From Flavobacteriales bacterium (GTDB lineage Bacteria > Bacteroidota > Bacteroidia > Flavobacteriales > BACL11), in contig PCBP01000071.1 in assembly GCA_002730985.1 (NCBI GenBank), positions 1 to 15,497 on the forward strand: a stretch of DNA of 15,497 nt. The letters are read 5' to 3'. Below, one piece after another: positions 9,004 to 15,497 of the stretch. Below the pieces are notes generated by a model, which was given only the letters and a program-made list of their open reading frames with translations, was not told the origin of the DNA and did no database searches. Numbering within the stretch: the first letter of the stretch is position 1; each line of letters opens with the position of its first letter. The translations under genes and the position numbers were made by a program.

Positions 9004-9011
9004 CAAAAATA
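9004..9011 (-). promoter_or_regulatory. Predicted -7 box of the symporter operon promoter
   Basis: On the minus strand the sequence reads TATTTTTG, an exact match to the Bacteroidota consensus TAnnTTTG. It lies 14 bases upstream of the symporter ATG. No clear TTG -33 element is visible. The upstream half of this promoter overlaps the recR promoter on the other strand. The surrounding DNA is A/T-rich, so a chance match is possible. Confidence 0.5.
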
Positions 9012-9033
9012 AAAAAGTTTTAGGCATTAATAC

Positions 9034-9041
9034 TAACTTTG
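9034..9041 (+). promoter_or_regulatory. Predicted -7 box of the recR promoter
   Basis: TAACTTTG matches the Bacteroidota -7 consensus TAnnTTTG exactly and ends only five bases before the recR ATG. The transcript would therefore have almost no 5' leader. A convincing -33 TTG is not seen. The -33 region would fall on the symporter operon's -7 box. Confidence 0.6.
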
Positions 9042-9046
9042 CCGAT

Positions 9047-9652
9047 ATGAATTTCCCTTCTAAGCTTGTTAAAAATGCTGTCGAACAGCTATCTAGCCTC
9101 CCAGGAATTGGGCGTAAATCTGCTTTAAGATTAGTGTTACATATACTCAAAAAAGACAAATTAACAGTCGAGAAATTTGGCGATTCTTTTATTCAGCTAA
9201 TCAACCGAATTAATTACTGCTCAATATGTTATAGTATTTCAGATTCAGATACCTGTGAGGTTTGTGCTAATCCTAAACGAGATACTAGAATTATCTGTGT
9301 AGTAGAAGATATCCGTGTAATGATGGCAATTGAAAATACCATGCAATACAAAGGAGTTTATCATATTCTTGGAGGCTTAATATCTCCTATAGATGGCGTT
9401 GGCCCTAGTGAAATCAGAGTAGAAGAACTAATAGACAGGGTAAATGATAACGATATAACAGAGATTATTTTTGCACTAAGTACAACTATGGAGGGTGACA
9501 CAACTAATTATTACCTTTTTAGAAGATTAAGAGACTATGACATCAAAATATCATCAATTGCAAGAGGGATTTCTATTGGTGATGAGCTAGAATATACTGA
9601 TGAAATAACTCTAGGAACTGCTATATCTAGCAGAATGCCTTATTCTGAGTAA
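9047..9652 (+). CDS. recR: Recombination mediator RecR
   Basis: At 201 residues this is full length for RecR. A helix-hairpin-helix lies at about 8-33 (LPGIGRKSALRLV). A C4 zinc finger follows with C58-x2-C61 and C70-x2-C73, then a Toprim domain from about 81 (VVED at 85-88, HILGGLISPIDGVGP at 106-120). The conserved C-terminal segment includes ARGISIGDELEYTDE (172-186). RecR works with RecO, and in many bacteria RecF, to load RecA onto SSB-coated single-stranded DNA at gaps during recombinational repair in the cytoplasm. The ATG at 9047 is supported by the typical RecR N-terminus and by the -7 box just upstream. It is divergent from the symporter operon and is followed after 92 bases by the E2 gene, which has its own promoter-like site. 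Confidence 0.98.
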   Translation: MNFPSKLVKNAVEQLSSLPGIGRKSALRLVLHILKKDKLTVEKFGDSFIQLINRINYCSICYSISDSDTCEVCANPKRDTRIICVVEDIRVMMAIENTMQYKGVYHILGGLISPIDGVGPSEIRVEELIDRVNDNDITEIIFALSTTMEGDTTNYYLFRRLRDYDIKISSIARGISIGDELEYTDEITLGTAISSRMPYSE

Positions 9653-9719
9653 GACAGACTATTAACAAGCTTCTGCCAAAAACTCAGCATTAAAAAGAAA
9701 CTATTTTACTTTCTTTTCT

Positions 9720-9727
9720 TAATTTTG
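9720..9727 (+). promoter_or_regulatory. Predicted -7 box upstream of the E2 gene
   Basis: TAATTTTG matches TAnnTTTG and lies 17 bases before the ATG at 9745. It sits in the 92-base recR-E2 gap and suggests that the E2 gene, possibly with the two genes after it, is transcribed independently of recR. No -33 TTG is obvious in the A/T-rich DNA upstream. Confidence 0.55.
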
Positions 9728-9744
9728 CCAAAAATTTTAATACT

Positions 9745-11082
9745 ATGGCAAGAGTTGAACTTATAATGCCCAAGATGGGAGAAAGTGTCTCAGAAGCAAC
9801 TATAATATCATGGAATAAGGATGTTGGAGATGTGGTTGAGCTTGATGAAACAATAATAGAAATTGCAACTGACAAAGTAGACTCTGAAGTTCCTTCAACT
9901 CATGCAGGAAAATTACTGGAGAAGCTTTTTGCAGCTGATGATATTGTACAGGTTGGTACGCCATTTGCTATCCTAGAGACTGAAGATGGAGGGAGTGAAG
10001 CTCCTATCAATACAGAAAGAACAGACGCAAAAGCTCAGGTGGAAATTGTCGAGAAAAAAGTGGAAAAAACTCTTAAAGAGGAAGTAGTCCAATCTAGTAA
10101 AATTAAAGACAATAGAGATAGATTCTATTCTCCACTTGTAAGAAGTATGGCTGCAGAAGAGAATATAACAATTAATGAGCTAAAGACGGTTTCTGGTTCG
10201 GGTAAAGATGGGAGAGTTACCAAATCTGATATGCTCACTTACCTGAAAGCGAGAGCTTCTGGATCTATAGGCGCTAATGAAAGTGCTCCTCCAACAGCTC
10301 CATTGCAAACTGAACAAGAGATTTCCAGAACTACTAGAGCGCCCAATGAAGCAATAAACATTCCAAATACTGGAGATACTGAAATTATTGAAATGGATAG
10401 AATGAGGAAACTTATTTCTGCTCACATGACTATGTCAAAACAAACTTCAGCTCATATCACCTCATTTGTTGAAGCTGATATGACTAATATAGTTAACTGG
10501 AGAGAATCTGTAAAACATGAATTTAAGAGAAGAGAAGGTCAGAATATCACTTTTACCCCTATTATTATTGAGGCAATGGCAAAAGCTGTTAAAGATTTCC
10601 CAATGATTAATGTTTCTGTAGAGGGAATAAATATCCATATTCATAAGAATGTTAATATTGGTATGGCTGCCGCCTTGCCTGATGGAAATTTAATTGTCCC
10701 TGTGATTAGGGAGTGTCAGCATAAGAATTTAATTGGCATCACTAAATCTGTAAATGATCTAGCGGGAAGAGCTAGAGAAGGGCAATTAAAACCAGATGAG
10801 ATACAAGGAGGAACAATTACTATGACTAATGTTGGTACTTTTGGAAACCTTATGGGGACTCCTATTATAAATCAACCTCAAGTAGCAATTATGGCTTGCG
10901 GAGTAATTAAAAAGAAACCTGTTGTATTAGAGACTGAACATGGTGATGTGATTGCTATTCGTCATATGATGTTTTTATCTTTATCTTATGATCATAGAGT
11001 TGTTGACGGAGCACTTGGAGGGCAATTTGTAAGAAGAGTCGCAGATTACCTAGAAAAGTTTGATGTAGATATTGTAGTTTAA
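9745..11082 (+). CDS. 2-oxoacid dehydrogenase complex E2 (dihydrolipoyl acyltransferase)
   Basis: This 445-residue protein has classic E2 order. A lipoyl domain spans about 2-78, with the modified lysine K44 in EIATDKVDSEVP. A charged linker follows, then a peripheral-subunit-binding domain at about 127-170 (YSPLVRSMAAE, GRVTKSDMLTYL). A second Pro/Ala/Thr-containing linker leads to the acyltransferase core (about 213-445), with the active-site motif SYDHRVVDG (H417, D421). E2 transfers the acyl group from lipoamide to CoA and forms the multimeric core that binds E1 and E3. The acyl specificity (pyruvate, branched-chain or 2-oxoglutarate) cannot be fixed from sequence alone; the ATDKVDSEVPS segment looks like Bacteroidota proteins often assigned to branched-chain or pyruvate complexes. 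No E1 or E3 gene is adjacent, so those subunits must be encoded elsewhere. Confidence 0.95.
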   Translation: MARVELIMPKMGESVSEATIISWNKDVGDVVELDETIIEIATDKVDSEVPSTHAGKLLEKLFAADDIVQVGTPFAILETEDGGSEAPINTERTDAKAQVEIVEKKVEKTLKEEVVQSSKIKDNRDRFYSPLVRSMAAEENITINELKTVSGSGKDGRVTKSDMLTYLKARASGSIGANESAPPTAPLQTEQEISRTTRAPNEAINIPNTGDTEIIEMDRMRKLISAHMTMSKQTSAHITSFVEADMTNIVNWRESVKHEFKRREGQNITFTPIIIEAMAKAVKDFPMINVSVEGINIHIHKNVNIGMAAALPDGNLIVPVIRECQHKNLIGITKSVNDLAGRAREGQLKPDEIQGGTITMTNVGTFGNLMGTPIINQPQVAIMACGVIKKKPVVLETEHGDVIAIRHMMFLSLSYDHRVVDGALGGQFVRRVADYLEKFDVDIVV

Positions 11083-11120
11083 ATTCTATTTTTACTTCAC
11101 TAAGACTTCACTTCTTTATT

Positions 11121-11906
11121 ATGAATTTAAAATTAAAAAAGCCAATTGTATTTTTTGATCTTGAGACGACTGGAGTTCAGATAGCAAAGGATAGAATTGT
11201 AGAAATAGCTATACTTAAGGTCTTTCCTAATGGAAATAAAGAAAGTAAGACTTGGTTAGTAAATCCAACTATTCCTATTCCTAATGAGATTACTGCAATA
11301 CATGGGATATCAGATAAGCAGGTAGAGAACGAACCCCCCTTCAAAGAATTAGCTGCAGAAATTTTAGGATTAATACATAATTGTGATCTAGCAGGATATA
11401 ATTCTAATAAGTTTGACATCCCTCTACTTGCTGAGGAGTTCTTGAGAGCTGGAATTGATTTTGATATCAAGAATAGAAGAACTATTGATGTGCAGAATAT
11501 ATTCCACAAATTAGAACAGAGAACTTTAGTGGCCGCATACAGATTTTATTGTAATAAAGACTTGAAACATGCACACTCTGCTGAAGCTGACACCTTGGCT
11601 ACATATGAGGTGTTATTAGCCCAACTGGAGAAATATAAGGAATTAGAAAATGATATAGATTTTCTTGCTGAATTCTCAGAGAGAGGAGGAAAGTTTGCTG
11701 ACATGGCAGGTTTTATTAGATTTAATGCAAAAGGAGAAGAAGTGTTAAGCTTTGGGAAATATCGTGATGTGACCTTAGCCCAGATATGGAATGATAACCC
11801 TGGATATTTCTCGTGGATTAATCAAGCTGATTTTCCTTTATACACTAAAAACATAATGAGTGATTTTGCTACCAAGATGAAACTAAAGAATAAATTCAAC
11901 TCTTGA
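11121..11906 (+). CDS. DEDDh (DnaQ-like) 3'-5' exonuclease with ExoX-like C-terminal domain
   Basis: The first about 175 of 261 residues form a DnaQ/RNase T-type exonuclease. Exo I is FFDLETTG with D13 and E15. HGISD follows at 61-65. Exo II is GYNSNKFDIPLL with D99. Exo III is HSAEAD with H152 and D157, that is, the DEDDh H-x4-D spacing. All four acidic metal ligands and the catalytic His are present, so it should be active on single-stranded 3' ends. The C-terminal segment (about 195-248, GFIRFNAKGEEVLSFGKYRD) resembles the ExoX-like C-terminal domain of some bacterial exonucleases. There is no polymerase alpha partner or UvrC-type nuclease domain, so it is more likely a free-standing repair exonuclease than the Pol III proofreading subunit. 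It follows the E2 gene by 38 bases, and its stop is one base before the FAH-family ATG. Confidence 0.92.
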   Translation: MNLKLKKPIVFFDLETTGVQIAKDRIVEIAILKVFPNGNKESKTWLVNPTIPIPNEITAIHGISDKQVENEPPFKELAAEILGLIHNCDLAGYNSNKFDIPLLAEEFLRAGIDFDIKNRRTIDVQNIFHKLEQRTLVAAYRFYCNKDLKHAHSAEADTLATYEVLLAQLEKYKELENDIDFLAEFSERGGKFADMAGFIRFNAKGEEVLSFGKYRDVTLAQIWNDNPGYFSWINQADFPLYTKNIMSDFATKMKLKNKFNS

Positions 11907-11907
11907 C

Positions 11908-12519
11908 ATGAAGATTATCTGTATAGGAAGGAATTATATTGATCATGCTAAGGAGTTAGGCAACTCCATACCAAATGAGCCCTTATTCTTTCTAAAGCCT
12001 GAGACAGCCATTCAGCCTAAAAAGCACCCATTCTTTATTCCTCATTTCTCTAGTGAAATACATTATGAAGTAGAGCTGGTTATTAGGATTGGGAAAGCTG
12101 GTAAACATATTGAAGAAAAGTTTGCACATAAGTACTATTCACAGATTGGTTTAGGCATTGACTTTACTGCTCGCGACATACAGGAGGAATGTAAAGTAAA
12201 AGGACTTCCTTGGGAAAAATCAAAAGGCTTTGATGGATCTGCACAGATTAGTAATACGTTTATTAATAAATCGGATCTAGAAATTAATAATATTTCTTTT
12301 ACTCTAAAAAGAAATGGAGAGATAGTCCAGTATGGCAATAGTTCTGAGATGATATTTCATTTTGATAAGATAATCTCTTATTTGTCAAAGTTTTATTCTT
12401 TGAAAATTGGAGATCTAATCTATACTGGCACTCCTAGCGGGGTAGGCAAAATAGAGAAAGGAGACATCTTAAATGGTTTTATTGGCAAGCAAGAGATGTT
12501 TAAAGTTGTAGTTAAGTAG
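11908..12519 (+). CDS. Fumarylacetoacetate hydrolase (FAH)-family protein, FAHD1-like
   Basis: This compact 203-residue member of the FAH family corresponds to a single catalytic domain without the N-terminal domain of true FAH. Family motifs are CIGRNYIDHAKELGN (5-19), FLKPETAI (28-35), HYEVELVIRIGK (52-63) and IYTGTPSGVG (171-180). The expected divalent metal ligands are E54, E56 and D85. Small family members of this kind include acylpyruvate hydrolases and oxaloacetate decarboxylases (FAHD1) and C-C bond hydrolases of aromatic degradation; no catabolic neighbours point to the latter. The residues 81-90 segment GLGIDFTARD differs a little from the common N-D-x-(S/T)-A-R-D form but keeps the aspartate. 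It starts one base after the exonuclease stop and ends one base from the convergent deformylase stop. Confidence 0.93.
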   Translation: MKIICIGRNYIDHAKELGNSIPNEPLFFLKPETAIQPKKHPFFIPHFSSEIHYEVELVIRIGKAGKHIEEKFAHKYYSQIGLGIDFTARDIQEECKVKGLPWEKSKGFDGSAQISNTFINKSDLEINNISFTLKRNGEIVQYGNSSEMIFHFDKIISYLSKFYSLKIGDLIYTGTPSGVGKIEKGDILNGFIGKQEMFKVVVK

Positions 12520-12520
12520 A

Positions 12521-13084
12521 CTATCGAAAGAATTTCATCCTATAATTAGTACTTACCTTTCCTTTACTAATATCAATAAGCTTTCCTTTTATCATTCGTT
12601 TTCTTAATGGAGATATTTTATCGGTAAATAGGACGCCATTAATATGATCATATTCATGTTGGATAACACGAGCTGTTAGACCATCAAAAATATCAGTATG
12701 TTTTTTGAAGTTGATATCAAAATACTCAATAGTAATCGAAGATCTTCTAGTAATGTCCTCTCTTATTTCTGGGACAGACAAGCAGCCTTCATTAAAATCC
12801 CATTCTTCTCCTTTTTCTTCAATAATTCTGGCATTTATAAAAACTTTCTGAACCGGTTCTAGTTGCAACTCCTCTCCTTCTTCATCTATAAATGGAGTTG
12901 TATCAACTATAAATAATCTGATTGCTTTATTGATTTGGGGAGCAGCTAGTCCGACCCCATTAGCATTGTACATTGTTTCCCACATATTAGCTAATAGGTC
13001 ATTCAAATCTGGGTATTGAGATGTAATATCTTTACAATTTTCTCTTAATATTGGTGCCCCAAAAGCTACAATTGGTAATATCAT
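12521..13084 (-). CDS. def: Peptide deformylase
   Basis: This 187-residue enzyme has all three deformylase signatures: GVGLAAPQ (43-50), EGCLS (99-103, with metal-binding C101) and HEYDH (143-147, with H143, H147 and catalytic E144). It removes the formyl group from the N-terminal methionine of nascent proteins in the cytoplasm, using Fe2+ or a substitute metal. The intact motifs indicate a functional enzyme. A charged insertion at about 66-76 (DEEGEELQLEP) lies between motifs I and II. It is the last gene of a minus-strand set: its ATG shares a base with the moxR stop (TAATG), implying translational coupling. The usual def-fmt pairing is absent here. Its stop is one base from the convergent FAH-family stop, with no room for a separate terminator. 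Confidence 0.98.
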   Translation of the reverse strand: MILPIVAFGAPILRENCKDITSQYPDLNDLLANMWETMYNANGVGLAAPQINKAIRLFIVDTTPFIDEEGEELQLEPVQKVFINARIIEEKGEEWDFNEGCLSVPEIREDITRRSSITIEYFDINFKKHTDIFDGLTARVIQHEYDHINGVLFTDKISPLRKRMIKGKLIDISKGKVSTNYRMKFFR

Positions 13085-14040
13085 TATAAAATTGAATCAA
13101 TTATTTCTTCAATACTAATTCCCTCAGCCTCTGCTTTGTAGTTTTTGACTATTCTATGAGTTAGTATAGGCTTTGCAATCGCTTTTACATCCTCAATATC
13201 AGGAGAATATTTACCATCTATAGCAGCATGACATTTTGCTGCCATAATCATATATTGTGATGCTCTTGGTCCAGCACCCCACTCAATATACTCTTTCACA
13301 ATTTCAGCTGCTTTATCAGATTTTGGCCGTGTCTTTGCCACTAAACCTACAGCATATTCTAGTACATTATTAGTAACTGGCAACTTAGTAATCAATTCTT
13401 GAAATTTCAAAATATCAACAGCAGATATAATTGTATTTAGAGAGGTCTTATTCTTTGTCGTTGTCTGTTTTACAATTTGTAACTCTTCTTCATAGGATGG
13501 GTAATCTAGGAGTACGTTAAACATGAATCGATCAAGTTGAGCTTCTGGCAATGGATAGGTCCCTTCTTGCTCAATAGGATTTTGTGTGGCTAACACAAAG
13601 AATGGTTTGTCTAACTCATATCTTTTTCCAGCATTTGTAACAGAGCGCTCCTGCATTGCTTCCAGTAGAGCAGATTGAGTTTTGGGAGGAGTCCTATTAA
13701 TCTCATCAGCTAAAATAATATTAGAGAATAACGGACCTTTAATAAACTTGAATTCTCGTTTTTCGTCTAATATTTCAGCACCAACTATATCAGAAGGCAT
13801 TAAATCAGGAGTAAACTGAATGCGATTAAAATCAAGCCCTAATGTGTCAGCAATTGTTTGCACTAATAGGGTTTTAGCTAAACCAGGAACACCAACTAGT
13901 AAGCAGTGTCCGTTACAAAAAACAGAGATTAAAACTTGCTTTACTACGGCATCTTGTCCAACAATTACTTTTCCAATTTCATTCTGAAATTCATTATACT
14001 TTACAACAAAATCATCAATAGCTTTTACTTCATTATTCAT
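13084..14040 (-). CDS. moxR: MoxR-family AAA+ ATPase
   Basis: This 318-residue MoxR ATPase has Walker A at 50-57 (GVPGLAKT), Walker B at 108-113 (IILADE) followed by INRTPPKTQSALLEAMQE, sensor 1 in ATQNP (151-155) and a probable arginine finger at R171 in PEAQLDRF. The AAA lid domain occupies the remainder. MoxR proteins act as chaperones or in metal-centre assembly and envelope stress, typically with VWA-domain or DUF58 partners. No such partner is in this window. Instead the gene sits between the SurA-like chaperone (stop one base upstream of its ATG) and peptide deformylase (overlapping TAATG), suggesting co-expression with envelope protein folding. The client is unknown. Confidence 0.95.
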   Translation of the reverse strand: MNNEVKAIDDFVVKYNEFQNEIGKVIVGQDAVVKQVLISVFCNGHCLLVGVPGLAKTLLVQTIADTLGLDFNRIQFTPDLMPSDIVGAEILDEKREFKFIKGPLFSNIILADEINRTPPKTQSALLEAMQERSVTNAGKRYELDKPFFVLATQNPIEQEGTYPLPEAQLDRFMFNVLLDYPSYEEELQIVKQTTTKNKTSLNTIISAVDILKFQELITKLPVTNNVLEYAVGLVAKTRPKSDKAAEIVKEYIEWGAGPRASQYMIMAAKCHAAIDGKYSPDIEDVKAIAKPILTHRIVKNYKAEAEGISIEEIIDSIL

Positions 14041-14041
14041 A

Positions 14042-15367
14042 TTATTTTCTCCATTTATTTTTAAAAGTACAGTTTAAGATTCCATTATTGATTTTAATGT
14101 ATGTCTTATTTATTGTTTTTTGGATCCAATTTATTAGTTTGTCTTGCTTTTTAATATTTTGAGCCAGATCCTTAATCATTGAGAAATCATCAATCAAGTT
14201 AGCAGGATGAGCCTCAATTTTCTTGTTTAATTTTAAAATTTGGTAAGCTTGTTTTTCATCAGGCATCTTTATAAGTATAGGCGATGATATATCATCAACA
14301 GTAAGTTTCTCAACGGTATATTTTAGTGCTGGATCCATCTCATCTATAATGTGCATAGCTGACATAGTACTGGAGTTTAATAATAAGCCCCCATTATTTT
14401 TACTCTCATCATCACTATATTTAGTAACTGCATCATTAAAAGTGATTTGCCCGTCCTTAATCTCTTTTTCAATTTCTTCCGTCTTAATTTTTGCTTGATA
14501 TAAAGCAGTGGAGCTCACCTTTGTTTTTAATAAAATATGACGCACATTAATTTGATTACCTCTTCTTTGAATCAACTGAATAATATGGAATCCATATTTA
14601 GATTGGACAACTTCTGATATTTCCCCTTCTTTTAATCTAAATGCTGCCCTTTCAAACTCAGGAACCAACTCCCCTCTGTTTACAAAGCCAAGTTCACCAC
14701 CTTTAGAGGCAGATCCAAGATCATCAGAGTACAAAGTTGCTAACATCTTAAAATCTTCTCCATTGTACACGCGTTCTCTAAATTTGTTTAGCCTAATCCT
14801 TAATTTTTCTTTTTGTTCATTAGAGATCTCAGGTTTTATGATTATTTGAGCGAACTCAACTTTTGAAGGGACTTGAGGAATATTAGATTCACTCTGTTTA
14901 TTAAAGAAATCTCTAACTTCAGCTGGAGTGACTTTTACATCAGAGGTAATGGAGCTCTGAACTTTCTGAGCTAAGAACTGACCCCTAACTACTTTGCCTA
15001 ATTCTTGCTCGATCTCAATTTTTGATTTTCCGAAATATTCTTCTACTTTCTCAGTGGATCCTAATTGACTTTTAAAATAATACATTCTTTTTGTTATTTC
15101 AGATTCTATATCCTCATCATTTACAACTACACTATCCATCTTTGCCTGGTTAACAAGTAACTTCTGAAATAAGATGTCTTCGATTATTTCGCACTTTACT
15201 TCTTCTGAATTTGTATAATTTTGTGATAAATATTGCAGATATTGAGACTCAATTTCTGATGTAAGTACTATCTCATCTCCAATTATCGCTTCAATCTTAT
15301 CAATTGACTGAGCATCGCTACTTATTGTGAGTAAACCCAAAATGATTGTTTGGAAAAATTTATTCAT
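14042..15367 (-). CDS. surA: SurA-like periplasmic peptidyl-prolyl isomerase with two parvulin domains
   Basis: This 441-residue protein has an N-terminal signal sequence (about 1-20, hydrophobic IILGLLTI) and then a SurA N-terminal chaperone domain (about 22-160, beginning IDKIEAIIGDEIVLTSEIE). The first parvulin domain is at about 170-268 (QIIIKPE, YSDDLGSASKGGELGF, VVQSKYGFHIIQL) and the second at about 272-382 (NVRHILLKTK, YSDDESKNNGGLL). The C-terminus is short and basic. SurA-type proteins escort unfolded outer-membrane proteins across the periplasm and catalyse prolyl isomerisation. The second parvulin domain is more diverged at its C-terminal end (no clear GFHI-type strand), so it may have weaker catalysis. 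Its ATG overlaps the stop of the upstream partial gene (TAATG), and its stop is one base before moxR. Confidence 0.93.
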   Translation of the reverse strand: MNKFFQTIILGLLTISSDAQSIDKIEAIIGDEIVLTSEIESQYLQYLSQNYTNSEEVKCEIIEDILFQKLLVNQAKMDSVVVNDEDIESEITKRMYYFKSQLGSTEKVEEYFGKSKIEIEQELGKVVRGQFLAQKVQSSITSDVKVTPAEVRDFFNKQSESNIPQVPSKVEFAQIIIKPEISNEQKEKLRIRLNKFRERVYNGEDFKMLATLYSDDLGSASKGGELGFVNRGELVPEFERAAFRLKEGEISEVVQSKYGFHIIQLIQRRGNQINVRHILLKTKVSSTALYQAKIKTEEIEKEIKDGQITFNDAVTKYSDDESKNNGGLLLNSSTMSAMHIIDEMDPALKYTVEKLTVDDISSPILIKMPDEKQAYQILKLNKKIEAHPANLIDDFSMIKDLAQNIKKQDKLINWIQKTINKTYIKINNGILNCTFKNKWRK

Positions 15368-15497
15368 TAGTAAATCTTTATTTTTTTTCTAATTAAAGCA
15401 TTCTGATACAATTCATTCTCTAATTGCTTTAGATATTCTATTTTCTTTTTATTAAGAAGAACATTCCTAATCTGTTCTCTCTCAATTTCTAGAGGAC
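15367..15497 (-). CDS. C-terminal end of a probable peptidyl-prolyl isomerase/SurA-like protein (partial)
   Basis: Only the last 42 codons are in the window; the gene continues past the right edge. The peptide starts PLEIEREQIRNVLLNKKK and ends YQNALIRKKIKIY, a charged, helical tail. This tail pattern (E-x-I-R-x-x-L-x-N-x-K followed by a helix and K-I-x-I-Y end) resembles the C-termini of Bacteroidota periplasmic isomerase/chaperone proteins commonly encoded just upstream of SurA-like genes. Only this tail supports the call, so function is tentative. Its TAA shares a base with the SurA ATG, showing that the operon extends to the right. Confidence 0.6.
   Translation of the reverse strand, partial: PLEIEREQIRNVLLNKKKIEYLKQLENELYQNALIRKKIKIY

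Noticed and set aside
9692..9718. Possible recR terminator: AAAAAGAAA paired with TTTCTTTTC
   Set aside because: The stem is almost pure A-T with one mismatch and a nine-base loop, so it would be weak, and such pairs arise by chance in this AT-rich DNA.
9690..9875. 61-codon minus-strand frame across the E2 start
   Set aside because: Ser/Thr-rich low-complexity antisense of the lipoyl domain and promoter region.
10180..10644. Minus-strand frames of 60-81 codons inside the E2 gene
   Set aside because: Antisense shadows of the linker and catalytic core of the E2 protein.
11087..11094. Possible promoter TATTTTTA before the exonuclease gene
   Set aside because: It misses the final G of TAnnTTTG and no -33 element is properly spaced; the exonuclease gene may simply be read through from E2.
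11177..11509. 110-codon minus-strand open frame
   Set aside because: It lies entirely antisense to the catalytic exonuclease domain, whose D13, E15 and D99 motifs are intact; no recognisable protein features.
12135..12338. 67-codon minus-strand open frame inside the FAH-family gene
   Set aside because: Antisense shadow of a conserved catalytic region.

Overview
The window looks like chromosomal DNA of a Bacteroidota bacterium, most likely a flavobacterium-type lineage. The DNA is AT-rich. Two exported proteins carry Bacteroidota-style surface architecture, and one ends in a type IX secretion (T9SS, Por-type) sorting domain with the NIFPNPTTG signature. Start codons lack Shine-Dalgarno sequences, and three intergenic sites match the Bacteroidota sigma-ABfr -7 box TAnnTTTG. 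Coding density is very high: no gap exceeds about 92 bases, and there are no tRNA, rRNA, CRISPR or insertion-sequence signatures.

Layout: (1) 1-8989, minus strand, four genes joined by start/stop overlaps, read from right to left. They are an SSS-family sodium:solute symporter, a 1625-residue Asp-box propeller/PKD/CUB T9SS cargo protein, a YwaF/TIGR02206-type membrane protein, and a secreted choice-of-anchor-B-type propeller protein cut by the left edge. (2) 8990-9046, a 57-base divergent promoter region. (3) 9047-12519, plus strand: recR, a 2-oxoacid dehydrogenase E2 acyltransferase, a DEDDh (DnaQ-like) exonuclease with an ExoX-like C-terminal domain, and an FAH-family hydrolase. (4) 12521-15497, minus strand: the C-terminal end of a probable peptidyl-prolyl isomerase, a SurA-like double-parvulin chaperone, a MoxR AAA+ ATPase and peptide deformylase, again joined by overlaps or one-base gaps.

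How the genes fit together: the right-hand cluster is an envelope-biogenesis and protein-maturation set (periplasmic folding helpers, a MoxR ATPase, N-terminal deformylation). The central block is housekeeping (recombination repair, 2-oxoacid oxidation, exonuclease, small-acid metabolism). The left-hand operon is the accessory part: it couples one transporter to two large exported repeat proteins and a membrane protein of unknown function. No known defence system, prophage or biosynthetic cluster is visible. The most distinctive material is the left operon, its mosaic proteins and its promoter region.
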